The position numbers and the translations under genes were made by a program. The notes beneath the pieces were generated by a model, which worked only from the letters and a program-made list of their open reading frames with translations, made no database searches and was not told the origin of the DNA. From assembly GCA_040768445.1 (NCBI GenBank), contig JAXGMV010000001.1, positions 1,426,001 to 1,490,000 on the forward strand: 64,000 nt of DNA, read 5' to 3'. This document shows, in pieces, positions 7,887 to 14,949 of this stretch. Origin of the DNA: JAXGMV01 sp040768445 (GTDB lineage Bacteria; Chloroflexota; Anaerolineae; Anaerolineales; Anaerolineaceae). Within the stretch, counting starts at the first letter, position 1, and every line of letters begins with the position of its first letter.

Positions 7887-8777
7887 TTAGTTGGTGATAT
7901 AAAACGGAAGCGATGCCTGTGTGCCATTCGCCAGGTCGGTTGTAAGAACAACCACGACCCATGTTTCACCTTTGTCAGCCTCAGCAGGTACTGTAAAGGT
8001 ATGGCTGGCTGTGCCATTAGCTGCTACTTTCCCATCAAAAATCAGAGTGGCAGCCTTGTTAATTTCTCCAACACGAATGTCGATGGATGAATTTGCAGGA
8101 AAATCGACAACCTTAACGGTTAGAGAGTCACCTTCAACGGCCTGGGCGCTTGAAAGGGTGATTTTACCCAAACTGTAGGGAAAATTTGGATTGGTGTATG
8201 GGATGCCGCCCGGCAGTGGCGGAGCTGTTCTGACTGGCACCTGATCATAAGGGCCGACGGCTGTGGCATAAGCACCTGTGATCCAGCAATCCCCGGCAGC
8301 ATCCGGGTTCTTAATCAGCCAGTAACTATTATTGACCAAACGGCCAACAATTTCCGCCTCTTCGCCTACCAGCAAACCGCCCAGGATTGGATACTGAACT
8401 GAAGGACCTTGCCGGCAGTTGGTATCAACTGAAACACTCACTTTGGCTGTTGTTGAAACCATCGTTGGGATGACAGTTGGCGGGATGGCTTGCGTGGCTG
8501 CTGGAACGGCAGTTGGAGCCAGGGTTGGTGCAGGCTGTGTTGGAACTGGCGTAGGTGCTTCGGTTGGTGGTGCCGGCTGGGTGGGTGCTGTGGTAGGTGG
8601 CAACACCGCTGCCAGGGTTTCTGCTACCTTAGCTTCCAGCGTCAATTCAGATGCAAGTGTGCCTTTGACACTTTCGACAATTTCATCCTGGTTGACCTGC
8701 CCTGGAACGGTACAGGCGCTCAAAACAATGAGTGGTAATGCAATTAGAAATCTCAAAAATCGCTTTTTATTGGTCAT
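7887..8777 (-). CDS. Lipoprotein with Pro/Thr-rich linker and SH3-like domain
   Basis: This 296-residue secreted lipoprotein starts with a signal peptide ending in the lipobox LSAC. A Pro/Thr/Ala-rich linker spans about residues 58-110. An SH3b-like segment (about 113-172) contains CRQGPSVQYPILGGL, the usual bacterial SH3 opening, and is followed by a beta-rich C-terminal domain of Ig/CARDB character (about 200-296). SH3b domains commonly bind peptidoglycan or peptides outside the cell. Proteins of this layout are frequent in Anaerolineae genomes but their functions are unknown. It stands alone with its own hairpin downstream. Confidence 0.82.
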   Translation of the reverse strand: MTNKKRFLRFLIALPLIVLSACTVPGQVNQDEIVESVKGTLASELTLEAKVAETLAAVLPPTTAPTQPAPPTEAPTPVPTQPAPTLAPTAVPAATQAIPPTVIPTMVSTTAKVSVSVDTNCRQGPSVQYPILGGLLVGEEAEIVGRLVNNSYWLIKNPDAAGDCWITGAYATAVGPYDQVPVRTAPPLPGGIPYTNPNFPYSLGKITLSSAQAVEGDSLTVKVVDFPANSSIDIRVGEINKAATLIFDGKVAANGTASHTFTVPAEADKGETWVVVVLTTDLANGTQASLPFYITN

Positions 8778-9317
8778 TATATTGCTCCTTAATAATTGTT
8801 TGGACGCAATTCTTCAGTACATTCAAAATGTGATTGTAACTGAACTTTTGTTTCTCGGATAGCGGTCTCGTTTCGAATGCTATCCATATATATGCGCCCA
8901 TCTTACCAGTTATCCTATCACTTCAGTTTAATCAGTACCACAAGATGTTGCCAGATAGGTCAATGGTACTGAAAAACCCACAAATTTACAATACCCGTTT
9001 TGTGAACTTCGGACAGGAGAAAATCACTTGCAGGAAATTGGCTGTCAACAGGCTACAGTAAAACAAATATCTATTTTCCAGACCTCCACAACCTTGAGCA
9101 GGTTCACCGGTTGATGATGATTTTTTCTGTGTCATTGGACAGGAGACAGATTGGAAGATAGCCAGGTCGCGCCTATGAAGCACGCGTTATTTTGCCCATT
9201 AAGCCGATAATCGTCGCTGTTATAATGATTGCTTAAGAACAATAGTGTGTTTTAATCAAAATAAATCTCAAAAGAGCCGGCAATCAGTTGCGGCCAAAGA
9301 TAAACTGAGCAGTATTA
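8778..9317. other. Gene-free intergenic region, 540 bp
   Basis: This divergent spacer separates the lipoprotein gene from the membrane-protein gene. A TATAAT at 9221-9226 could be the -10 of the rightward gene, without a convincing -35. I see no RNA gene, repeat or supported coding sequence. Confidence 0.5.
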
Positions 9318-10709
9318 ATGGACGATACATCACACAAAAATTCTCTATCAACTTCACATAAAGCTGCAATCATTGCCACGCTCAGCCTGTTGAATCTCGG
9401 GTTGATCTACCTGGTTTATAACCAGAACCTGGTTTTCGGATCCAGTGCTGGTAAGTGGGTATACCGTTACTTTGAGGAAATTCAACCGATTCCCATCTGG
9501 GTGTCGGCTGCCTCGCTGATACTCTTATGGTTGCTGGTTTTTGCCGGCGGAAAATTTATTCGTAAGCATGAGCGTATCACTTTAGCTGGTGTCTTTCTGA
9601 TTGTCCTGCTGCTGCAGTTGATCATTACATCCGTGCACCCCATACCACTCAGTGTGCTGGTAAAAAGCGACCTTGCCAACACATTCTATTCCGTTTCCCT
9701 TACGTATTCGCCGGCAGAACTGCTGTCACAGTACCAGGAAGTTGTTCCCACAATGTTTGCCCATGCCAGAACCAACATGCCCGGTAAAACCCTGTTTTTT
9801 CACTTTCTCGGCTTGTTCACGTCAAACCCCAGGATCATGGCTTACCTGATCATCGCCTTTTCCACGCTGGGCGGGGTATTGCTCTACGGCATCTGTAAGC
9901 TGTTGTTTGATGATAGGAGAACTGCACTGTATGCGTTTATCCTGTATGTTCTGGTCCCTGCAAAACTTGCCTTCTTTCCAATTCTTAACACGGTCACACC
10001 AGTGGTCATCCTGGCTTGCCTGCTTCTTCTCCTTTTGTTTATTCAAAACCACAAAATATTCTGGCTGATGCTGTTGGGCGTGGGGTTGTACTTATTGATC
10101 CTTTTTGAGCCAGCACCGCTGCCAGCCGGCTTGATATTTATTGGCGTGATTATTTATGCGGTTGCTAATAGACGATTACAGATAAAACATATCGGACAAA
10201 TCGCCCTGATTACCGTTCTCTCATTTGCTTTAACCTACCTTTTGTTTTTACAGCTCTTTTCATTTGATCTATTCAGTGCGTTTGATTATGTGCTGGACGA
10301 TGTGGTGGCATTCAATACCCGCCGTGAACGCGATTATTGGATATGGCTGGGTGAAAACCTCAAGGAGTTCTTCTTTGCTACTGGAATACCAGTTTCGATG
10401 GTATTCATCTACACTTTTGCGTACGCCGTCAGCCGGCGGTTATCTTCTATGAAAGAACTGTTTCTAACACGACCTGAATTCAATTATTTGTACAGCCTGG
10501 CGGCGACCTTTGCATTTGTGTGGCTGATGAATATCAACCGAGGGGAGACCACAAGGCTGTGGATCTACCTGTCAGTATTCTTCCAGGTTCCAGCAGCCTA
10601 TGTGATGGGGAAGCAGCTCAAGAACAGCTGGTTGTTTTTCATTGTGATTATTATGCTGGCACTGCAGTCATTGGTGACCCTGCAGTGTGTGCAGTTCATG
10701 AATCCATGA
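9318..10709 (+). CDS. Polytopic membrane protein, possibly GT-C glycosyltransferase-like
   Basis: This 463-residue protein has about 10-12 predicted membrane helices and an extracytoplasmic loop around residues 115-155 after the first three. The architecture resembles lipid-linked-sugar (GT-C) glycosyltransferases such as PMT or ArnT families, but I do not see a convincing catalytic DD or DE motif in the first loop. It could equally be an uncharacterised membrane protein. It is monocistronic, with a hairpin downstream at 10731-10759. Start support is modest. Confidence 0.75.
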   Translation: MDDTSHKNSLSTSHKAAIIATLSLLNLGLIYLVYNQNLVFGSSAGKWVYRYFEEIQPIPIWVSAASLILLWLLVFAGGKFIRKHERITLAGVFLIVLLLQLIITSVHPIPLSVLVKSDLANTFYSVSLTYSPAELLSQYQEVVPTMFAHARTNMPGKTLFFHFLGLFTSNPRIMAYLIIAFSTLGGVLLYGICKLLFDDRRTALYAFILYVLVPAKLAFFPILNTVTPVVILACLLLLLLFIQNHKIFWLMLLGVGLYLLILFEPAPLPAGLIFIGVIIYAVANRRLQIKHIGQIALITVLSFALTYLLFLQLFSFDLFSAFDYVLDDVVAFNTRRERDYWIWLGENLKEFFFATGIPVSMVFIYTFAYAVSRRLSSMKELFLTRPEFNYLYSLAATFAFVWLMNINRGETTRLWIYLSVFFQVPAAYVMGKQLKNSWLFFIVIIMLALQSLVTLQCVQFMNP

Positions 10710-10730
10710 AGTGAGGATTAATAGTATTAA

Positions 10731-10759
10731 ATGCACCCCGTCATGATACCGGGGTGCAT
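10731..10759 (+). terminator. Terminator-like hairpin after the membrane-protein gene
   Basis: ATGCACCCCG (10731-10740) pairs with CGGGGTGCAT (10750-10759). No T run follows, so this may be a weak or Rho-assisted terminator. Confidence 0.55.
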
Positions 10760-10819
10760 GCTTGTAAACTGCCAGTTCACTGGCTTTTTTCCGGCCATCG
10801 CCGGTTTTTATATTTAAAT

Positions 10820-10936
10820 CTATATCGTTGTCTTATTCGATTTTTCCTGTTTTACTTTCCTTTTTTCCTTAATGGTCAGCTTAGGCTTCTTTTTTTGTTC
10901 TTTTTTTCCTTTGTCACTTTTTCCTGTTTGTGCCAT
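10820..10936 (-). CDS. Small lysine-rich basic protein, 38 residues
   Basis: This short gene begins MAQTGKSDKGKKEQ, continues through KKKPKLTIKEKRKVKQEKS, and ends in NKTTI before TAG. About 16 of 38 residues are Lys or Arg. GAGGAGAGAGAATC precedes the ATG, a good ribosome-binding site. The coding strand is rich in A runs, yet the frame stays open with an ordered amino-acid pattern, which supports a real gene. Very basic small proteins can bind nucleic acids or ribosomes; no function is known here. It is oriented opposite the preceding membrane-protein gene. Confidence 0.6.
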   Translation of the reverse strand: MAQTGKSDKGKKEQKKKPKLTIKEKRKVKQEKSNKTTI

Positions 10937-11112
10937 GATTCTCTCTCCTCACTTGACAATTACGATAAGACCTTAATAGCATATCACTAAACCTGCGAAA
11001 AAAAAAGCCCTTATCTACCACAAATTTATGAACTAACAATGGTTGTAGTTTGCATAACATTACCGAAAAATTAGGCGTTTTGATCGTCAGGTTTTTGGAA
11101 TCTTAAAAATAG

Positions 11113-11141
11113 TTGACTCAACGCGTTAGACTCCCTATAAT
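11113..11141 (+). promoter_or_regulatory. Sigma70-type promoter with no annotated gene downstream
   Basis: TTGACT (11113-11118) and TATAAT (11136-11141) are 17 bp apart. The next 300 bp on this strand hold no supported coding sequence and then converge on hpt. Confidence 0.75.
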
Positions 11142-11147
11142 AAACTC

Positions 11148-11400
11148 ACAGGGCGTTCCAAGAAATTGGCACAAACCCAGAAACCAACGCCAGAGACCTG
11201 TTTCAGATATTCTATAAGAAATGAAGAAACAGGAGCACTTCTCAGGCAAAGGATAATTGAAGATAAGTCAGGCTTTTATGGAATGTTCACTCCAAAAAAG
11301 TGATGTTCCATGAAGATGACAAAATCAATTGTCTGGCAAGTTTCAAGGCTAATCTTAACTGTAAAAGCAGGGTAGAGAAGCAGAAACAAAGCAAAATGGA
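11148..11400 (+). ncRNA. Candidate structured noncoding RNA
   Basis: Downstream of the promoter the sequence folds locally. GGCGTT (11152) pairs with AACGCC and encloses CCAAGAAATTGG, a GAAA tetraloop hairpin. CCTGTTTC pairs with GAAACAGG near 11200-11233. ATGGAATG and TCACT pair with AGTGA and TTCCAT near 11280-11310. GACAA pairs with TTGTC near 11320. The stretch CTTCTCAGGCAAAGGAT resembles the 3' core of glycine riboswitches, but the CCGAAGG segment is missing. It could be a degenerate riboswitch or a regulatory RNA. The 3' end is not defined. Confidence 0.4.
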
Positions 11401-11440
11401 AAAGGGAATAAACCGGTTACTTGGGACCCCTGTCTTTTAT

Positions 11441-12025
11441 TTAACGACCAAACCCGTTTTTCAAGACCTGTGCCTTCAGCAGGCCAACAAAAGGCAAGTT
11501 GCGGTATTTCTCTTTGTAATCCAAACCATAACCTACAACAAACTGATCTGGCAGGTCAAAGCCCTTATATTTCAGGGGAATGTTTACCAGCCGCTTGGTC
11601 GGCTTGTCAAACAATACACACACTTCCAGGCTGGCGGGCTGGCGTGTCCTGAGATTGTTGAGAATGTAATTGAGCGTTAGACCTGTATCAATAACATCTT
11701 CTACGAACAGCATGTGCCGGCCGCTGACCGCGATTTCCAGGTCCTTATCCATGCGTACCAGGCCTCGATTCCTTGCTTCCGCTGAATAGCTGGACACTGC
11801 CAGGAAATCTACTTCAACCGGTATTTTTATCTCACGCAGCAAGTCTGCCATGAAAAATAACACACCGCGCAGTACACCAATTATCAAGGGGTTTTTACCA
11901 GCATAATCAACAGAGATCTGGCGTCCCAATAACTTGATCTTTTCTTGCAGCACTGCTTCAGAATAAATCACCCGGTCAATGTCTGAAGCCATCTCCCCGT
12001 AAGACTCACTAGCGCTTGTGTTCAT
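11441..12025 (-). CDS. hpt: Hypoxanthine phosphoribosyltransferase
   Basis: This enzyme of about 194 residues salvages hypoxanthine and guanine with PRPP to make IMP and GMP in the cytosol. The PRPP-binding motif VEDVIDTGLT, the flexible-loop region around SSYSAEARNRG, and the late VGYGLDYKEKYRNLPFVG motif that places the purine are all present. The ATG at 12025 is preferred over the overlapping GTG at 12028 because of AGGA spacing. It overlaps the end of the upstream gene by 17 bp, indicating translational coupling in a three-gene operon. The N-terminus is a little longer than in typical Hpt. Confidence 0.95.
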   Translation of the reverse strand: MNTSASESYGEMASDIDRVIYSEAVLQEKIKLLGRQISVDYAGKNPLIIGVLRGVLFFMADLLREIKIPVEVDFLAVSSYSAEARNRGLVRMDKDLEIAVSGRHMLFVEDVIDTGLTLNYILNNLRTRQPASLEVCVLFDKPTKRLVNIPLKYKGFDLPDQFVVGYGLDYKEKYRNLPFVGLLKAQVLKNGFGR

Positions 12026-12410
12026 CACTGTTCCTGCCGTTCGTTTGTGCCTGGCTGCCCTGAAGCTCTTCAGCCTCTTCGTATAATCCGTATTTGATCA
12101 TCATGTCGCGCATTTCACGCCGTTTTAATAACTTGATATTAATTTCTGGGTAGAGGTCCTGAAGCCGGCGCAGTTTGCGATTTTTTATGGTCGTCAACTG
12201 GGGACGCAGGGTGGTTAGCTCAATGAACAGGTCTTGCGCAGGAAGGTAAAAATCCGGTGAGAAAGCCTCAGTAACATTCCCATTTTCGTCCCACTCCAGT
12301 GGAAAGGTACGGGGTTCGTATTGCCAATCGAGGCCGTAAAAGTCCAGGACCCGGGCAAACAGCTCCTCGGCTGGGTGGGAAAAATTGGGTTGCTGCTGTG
12401 AGGCCGTCAA
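12009..12410 (-). CDS. Uncharacterised protein, PD-(D/E)XK nuclease-like
   Basis: This is a 133-residue soluble protein. The order Glu (AEELFARVLDFYGL), then AFSPDFYLP, then LFIELTTLRP and a downstream Lys-rich helix (KNRKLRRLQDLYP) follows the spacing of small PD-(D/E)XK-fold domains. The usual ExK is replaced by ELT, so activity is uncertain. It lies between a cytidylate kinase-like gene (30 bp upstream) and hpt (overlapping), suggesting a link to nucleotide metabolism. It may instead be a non-catalytic nucleic-acid-binding relative. Confidence 0.75.
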   Translation of the reverse strand: MTASQQQPNFSHPAEELFARVLDFYGLDWQYEPRTFPLEWDENGNVTEAFSPDFYLPAQDLFIELTTLRPQLTTIKNRKLRRLQDLYPEINIKLLKRREMRDMMIKYGLYEEAEELQGSQAQTNGRNSDEHKR

Positions 12411-12440
12411 AACCTGTTCCTTAACGTTTCAAATACCATT

Positions 12441-13007
12441 TTATGCCTGAAGACCCCGGGTGACTGCATTGCAAATTATTTCTGCTGCGCAGGCAGGTGT
12501 AATGTTGTCGGTGCTAATGACCAGGTCATACAGCAGGGGGTCAAGCCAGCTGATATTATAGTAGCGCTGAAGATAAGACCGCCGGCTGCGATCGCTGGCA
12601 GTAACCTGGGAAACTGCAGCCCTTAGGGTTATGTGCTGACTTCGTGCCAGCCGCTGAGCGCGCTTGTCTGCATTGCCGATGACCAGTACATGAATTGCAT
12701 CTTTGTGATCACGCAAGATAACCTGCCCGGCTCGACCGATGATAACGATGTTATCCTGGCTGGCAAGTTCTTCAATAACCTGTTGGACTGCCTGGTGATA
12801 GGCTTGAATTTCCTTTATTGTGGGCGCCAAACCGAAAATGCCAAGGTCATCAATGATTGAGAGGGCAACTGACGGTGCGCCGGCGCGAATCGCCGCCTGG
12901 TTGATCACCTCGCGGTAAACCAACCTGTAACCCAACCGGTCGGATACCATTTTACCGATCTCTTCACCAAGGCTGCCTGTTTGCCGTGAGATTGTGATAA
13001 CCGCCAT
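12441..13007 (-). CDS. Cytidylate kinase-like P-loop protein
   Basis: This 188-residue protein starts MAVITISRQTGSLGEEIG, the variant P-loop opening of the cytidylate kinase-like family. Further family features are DNIVIIGRAGQVIL (core strand) and a lid-like arginine segment, ASDRSRRSYLQRYYN. Such proteins probably phosphorylate nucleosides or nucleotides, but substrates are unproven. The ATG at 13007 is chosen for AGAGGA and the family start; a frame extension to 13058 lacks support. It is the first gene of the operon leading to hpt, which fits salvage metabolism. Confidence 0.82.
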   Translation of the reverse strand: MAVITISRQTGSLGEEIGKMVSDRLGYRLVYREVINQAAIRAGAPSVALSIIDDLGIFGLAPTIKEIQAYHQAVQQVIEELASQDNIVIIGRAGQVILRDHKDAIHVLVIGNADKRAQRLARSQHITLRAAVSQVTASDRSRRSYLQRYYNISWLDPLLYDLVISTDNITPACAAEIICNAVTRGLQA

Positions 13008-13103
13008 GCTGTTATCCTCTTTCAAACGCTGATCCTTATTCATTATAGCACGCTGCATTTTCCGCCGCCGGTAGTTGATTGCCTTGAATTAACGGTATTC
13101 AAT

Positions 13104-14261
13104 TCATGCAAAGCCCTGTATTTGTATAAAAATGTTAATATTTTCCAGCAATAATTTAAGATAAAGGTGCTGAGCCAGCACATGGTATCCACTCCAATCA
13201 CCGAGATTAGCCGATAGGTAGTCCAGAAAAATCGGAGGAACAAACCTGATTCTAGCATCCAAATAAGAAACAGTTTTCGTCAGGTACTGCCATGGTGACG
13301 CTCTTGCAAGAGAAGAGTGCTTTCTGACGTTATTGTAATAATACAGGTAATTCATCGCCTCAAAGAAGAACGCCTTCGGGTCAGGTATAGAAAGTAATCT
13401 GGGGATATAAAATTCATCATCATCTGTGCGATGGGATCGTTCAATATGAGCGTTTTCTTGTGGGCTGGCTTTGTGGTTTTGAATGAATGAACAACCAAAG
13501 CCGGAGAGAAGTTTTTTCAATTCAATCACTTTGAGCCATGATTTGCCGCCAAACTCCTCTCCTCGGTCTACAGTAAAGACAACGTGGGCTGTCACGCCAT
13601 GGCTTCTGAGCCAGGCAAGCACCCACAGGAAGAAGGTAAGCCCATTATTCCAGGTACGTTGATAGGAATAGGCTATCAACTTGAATCGGGAGTTGACATC
13701 AATGGCAGACCACTGGAATAAGGGTAACTTTCTGGTGTAAACATGCTGGATCTGCTCCATTGTGAGTGCTTTTTGATCCACAACATATTTCAGATCAACC
13801 TGCACGATCTCAAATGCTTTCGCCTGGTACCAGTCTACAAACGGTCTTTCGCCTTTTTTATGTGGCTTTTGTCCTTTTTGTCTGCTTCTGCCTTTGTTAC
13901 GCCTGAGTATGTTCCGTATGGTATGCTCAGATATCGCCAATCCACTTATTTCCATCAGCTCCTCTTTTAGTCGTAAAGGCCCATATCGGGTCTTCTCACG
14001 CACACTCAGTACTTGTTCTTCAATCCCTTTTTCAGTCTTGTTATGCACTCGGTGTGGCGCTCTACTCCCATCCTTCAGATCTCCTGTCGCTCTCTTTCGT
14101 ATGGCTTTGTACACTGTCGCTCGACTCACATTCAATATCCTTGCCGTACAGGCCACATTGCCATTTTGTGCTTCCAATACTTGTAATAGTGCCCTTCTCG
14201 CTGCTTCGGGACTGATTTGTCGTAATTCTTGGTAATCTAAGCGGGTGATATCCTGGATCAA
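13104..14261 (-). CDS. DDE integrase-core transposase (IS481/IS3-like)
   Basis: This 385-residue transposase has an N-terminal helix-turn-helix (ACTARILNVSRATVYKA), a second HTH-like region and an rve catalytic core. The triad is Asp156 (VQVDLKY), Asp232 (FTVDRGEEF) and Glu274 (AHIERSHR), with 41 residues between the last two. Translation starts at TTG 14261 with GAGGTG upstream. The reading frame passes through the left inverted repeat and the flanking direct repeat and stops 45 bp outside the element, so the last residues (after about LAQH) come from host DNA. It appears intact and possibly active. Confidence 0.92.
   Translation of the reverse strand: MIQDITRLDYQELRQISPEAARRALLQVLEAQNGNVACTARILNVSRATVYKAIRKRATGDLKDGSRAPHRVHNKTEKGIEEQVLSVREKTRYGPLRLKEELMEISGLAISEHTIRNILRRNKGRSRQKGQKPHKKGERPFVDWYQAKAFEIVQVDLKYVVDQKALTMEQIQHVYTRKLPLFQWSAIDVNSRFKLIAYSYQRTWNNGLTFFLWVLAWLRSHGVTAHVVFTVDRGEEFGGKSWLKVIELKKLLSGFGCSFIQNHKASPQENAHIERSHRTDDDEFYIPRLLSIPDPKAFFFEAMNYLYYYNNVRKHSSLARASPWQYLTKTVSYLDARIRFVPPIFLDYLSANLGDWSGYHVLAQHLYLKLLLENINIFIQIQGFA
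13149..13165 (+). repeat. Left 17 bp direct repeat flanking the insertion sequence
   Basis: CAATAATTTAAGATAAA is identical in sequence and orientation to 14370-14386, so this pair is probably the target duplication. Confidence 0.8.
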
Positions 14262-14369
14262 TTTGCACCTCGATGTCTGTATATCTTATCCCCCATAGGT
14301 CTAGACATCGATCCCGGTATGCTGCATAATCCCTATTCATAAACTGTATACTATGTGCTGACCTGCTCA
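13166..14369 (-). mobile_element. Insertion sequence, about 1.2 kb
   Basis: The element carries one transposase on the minus strand. Imperfect terminal inverted repeats are visible: the left end contains TGAGCCAGCACATGGTATCC (13171-13190), and the right end read inward contains TGAGCAGGTCAGCACATAGT. A 17 bp direct repeat flanks the element. It sits between the cytidylate kinase-like gene and a promoter that begins 5 bp after the right repeat. Confidence 0.85.
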
Positions 14370-14386
14370 CAATAATTTAAGATAAA
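14370..14386 (+). repeat. Right 17 bp direct repeat flanking the insertion sequence
   Basis: This is the partner of 13149-13165. A partial third copy, CAATAATTTAA, lies at 14521-14531 outside the element. Confidence 0.8.
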
Positions 14387-14390
14387 CCTA

Positions 14391-14420
14391 TTGACTCTGT
14401 CTTAGCCAGGTAGCTATAAT
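14391..14420 (+). promoter_or_regulatory. Sigma70-type promoter of a candidate small RNA
   Basis: TTGACT (14391-14396) and TATAAT (14415-14420) have an 18 bp spacer. Confidence 0.75.
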
Positions 14421-14426
14421 GGGGCA

Positions 14427-14540
14427 GTCTTTGAGAGAGTCACAACTATTGCCATCCTGGCGTATGGGGTACTTACGCCGTCCCCGTATGTAATTATCTG
14501 AGCCTGCAGTTATGCGGGCTCAATAATTTAAAGACCCACT
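14427..14540 (+). ncRNA. Candidate small structured RNA with possible pseudoknot
   Basis: No reading frame is supported here. GGCGTA (14459) and TACGCC form a hairpin whose loop holds GGGG. CCCC follows immediately and could pair with it as an H-type pseudoknot. GAGCCTGC with GCGGGCTC (about 14501-14522) makes a second hairpin. GTCTTT near the 5' end is complementary to AAAGAC near 14531, closing the whole fold. No T tract marks the 3' end. I do not recognise a known RNA family. Confidence 0.45.
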
Positions 14541-14585
14541 CCTTCGTTATGTGATTAATAGATAAAGTGGTGATTAAAAAAATGA

Positions 14586-14612
14586 TTGACATCTCTGATT
14601 TTTCGCTATAAT
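14586..14612 (+). promoter_or_regulatory. Probable promoter of the cDPG synthetase-like gene
   Basis: TTGACA (14586-14591) and TATAAT (14607-14612) both match consensus, but the spacer is only 15 bp. It would give a leader of about 330 nt. Confidence 0.6.
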
Positions 14613-14949
14613 TGAATCACTTTACAAAGAGCGTGCACAGCAACAACAGGATGGTGATAATGATGGTTGAAATTACCGCAAGTCATCCTCAAAAACAGGT
14701 CTTAACGCGCGCGATGCATGACGTATTACGAGTCCGGCTTCCCAGACTTCCCATTTTGAACAAAACTCATTTCAACAGCGGCTATGAATGATCGCTGCCT
14801 CATTGATGGTCACTGGCAGGCTGGTTGGTTTATGAGCACCAGCCGCTACACAGTGTTTGGCACTTAGTGAACAATATATTTTCGGGAGAGTTCCCGAATG
14901 AATAAGAAAAATTCAATTTAATATCTTAGTATATACAGGAGTGAATTCA
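14613..14949 (+). other. Long leader with hairpins and two tiny reading frames
   Basis: Two short frames are visible: 14651-14791 (46 codons, no strong ribosome site) and 14784-14867 (27 codons), the second overlapping the end of the first. Hairpins include CTGCC with GGCAG, GGCTGG with CCAGCC, and TTCGGGA with TCCCGAA (about 14880-14900). The last hairpin lies 40 nt before the Shine-Dalgarno. It could be a regulatory leader; no known riboswitch is recognised. Confidence 0.4.

Noticed and set aside
8986..9183. 65-residue frame in the 540 bp gap
   Set aside because: No ribosome site, no domain and irregular composition.
11195..11260. Bona fide glycine riboswitch
   Set aside because: Only the CTCAGGCAAAGG part resembles the family; the CCGAAGG core is absent and no glycine gene follows. 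Kept only as a weak similarity of a candidate RNA.
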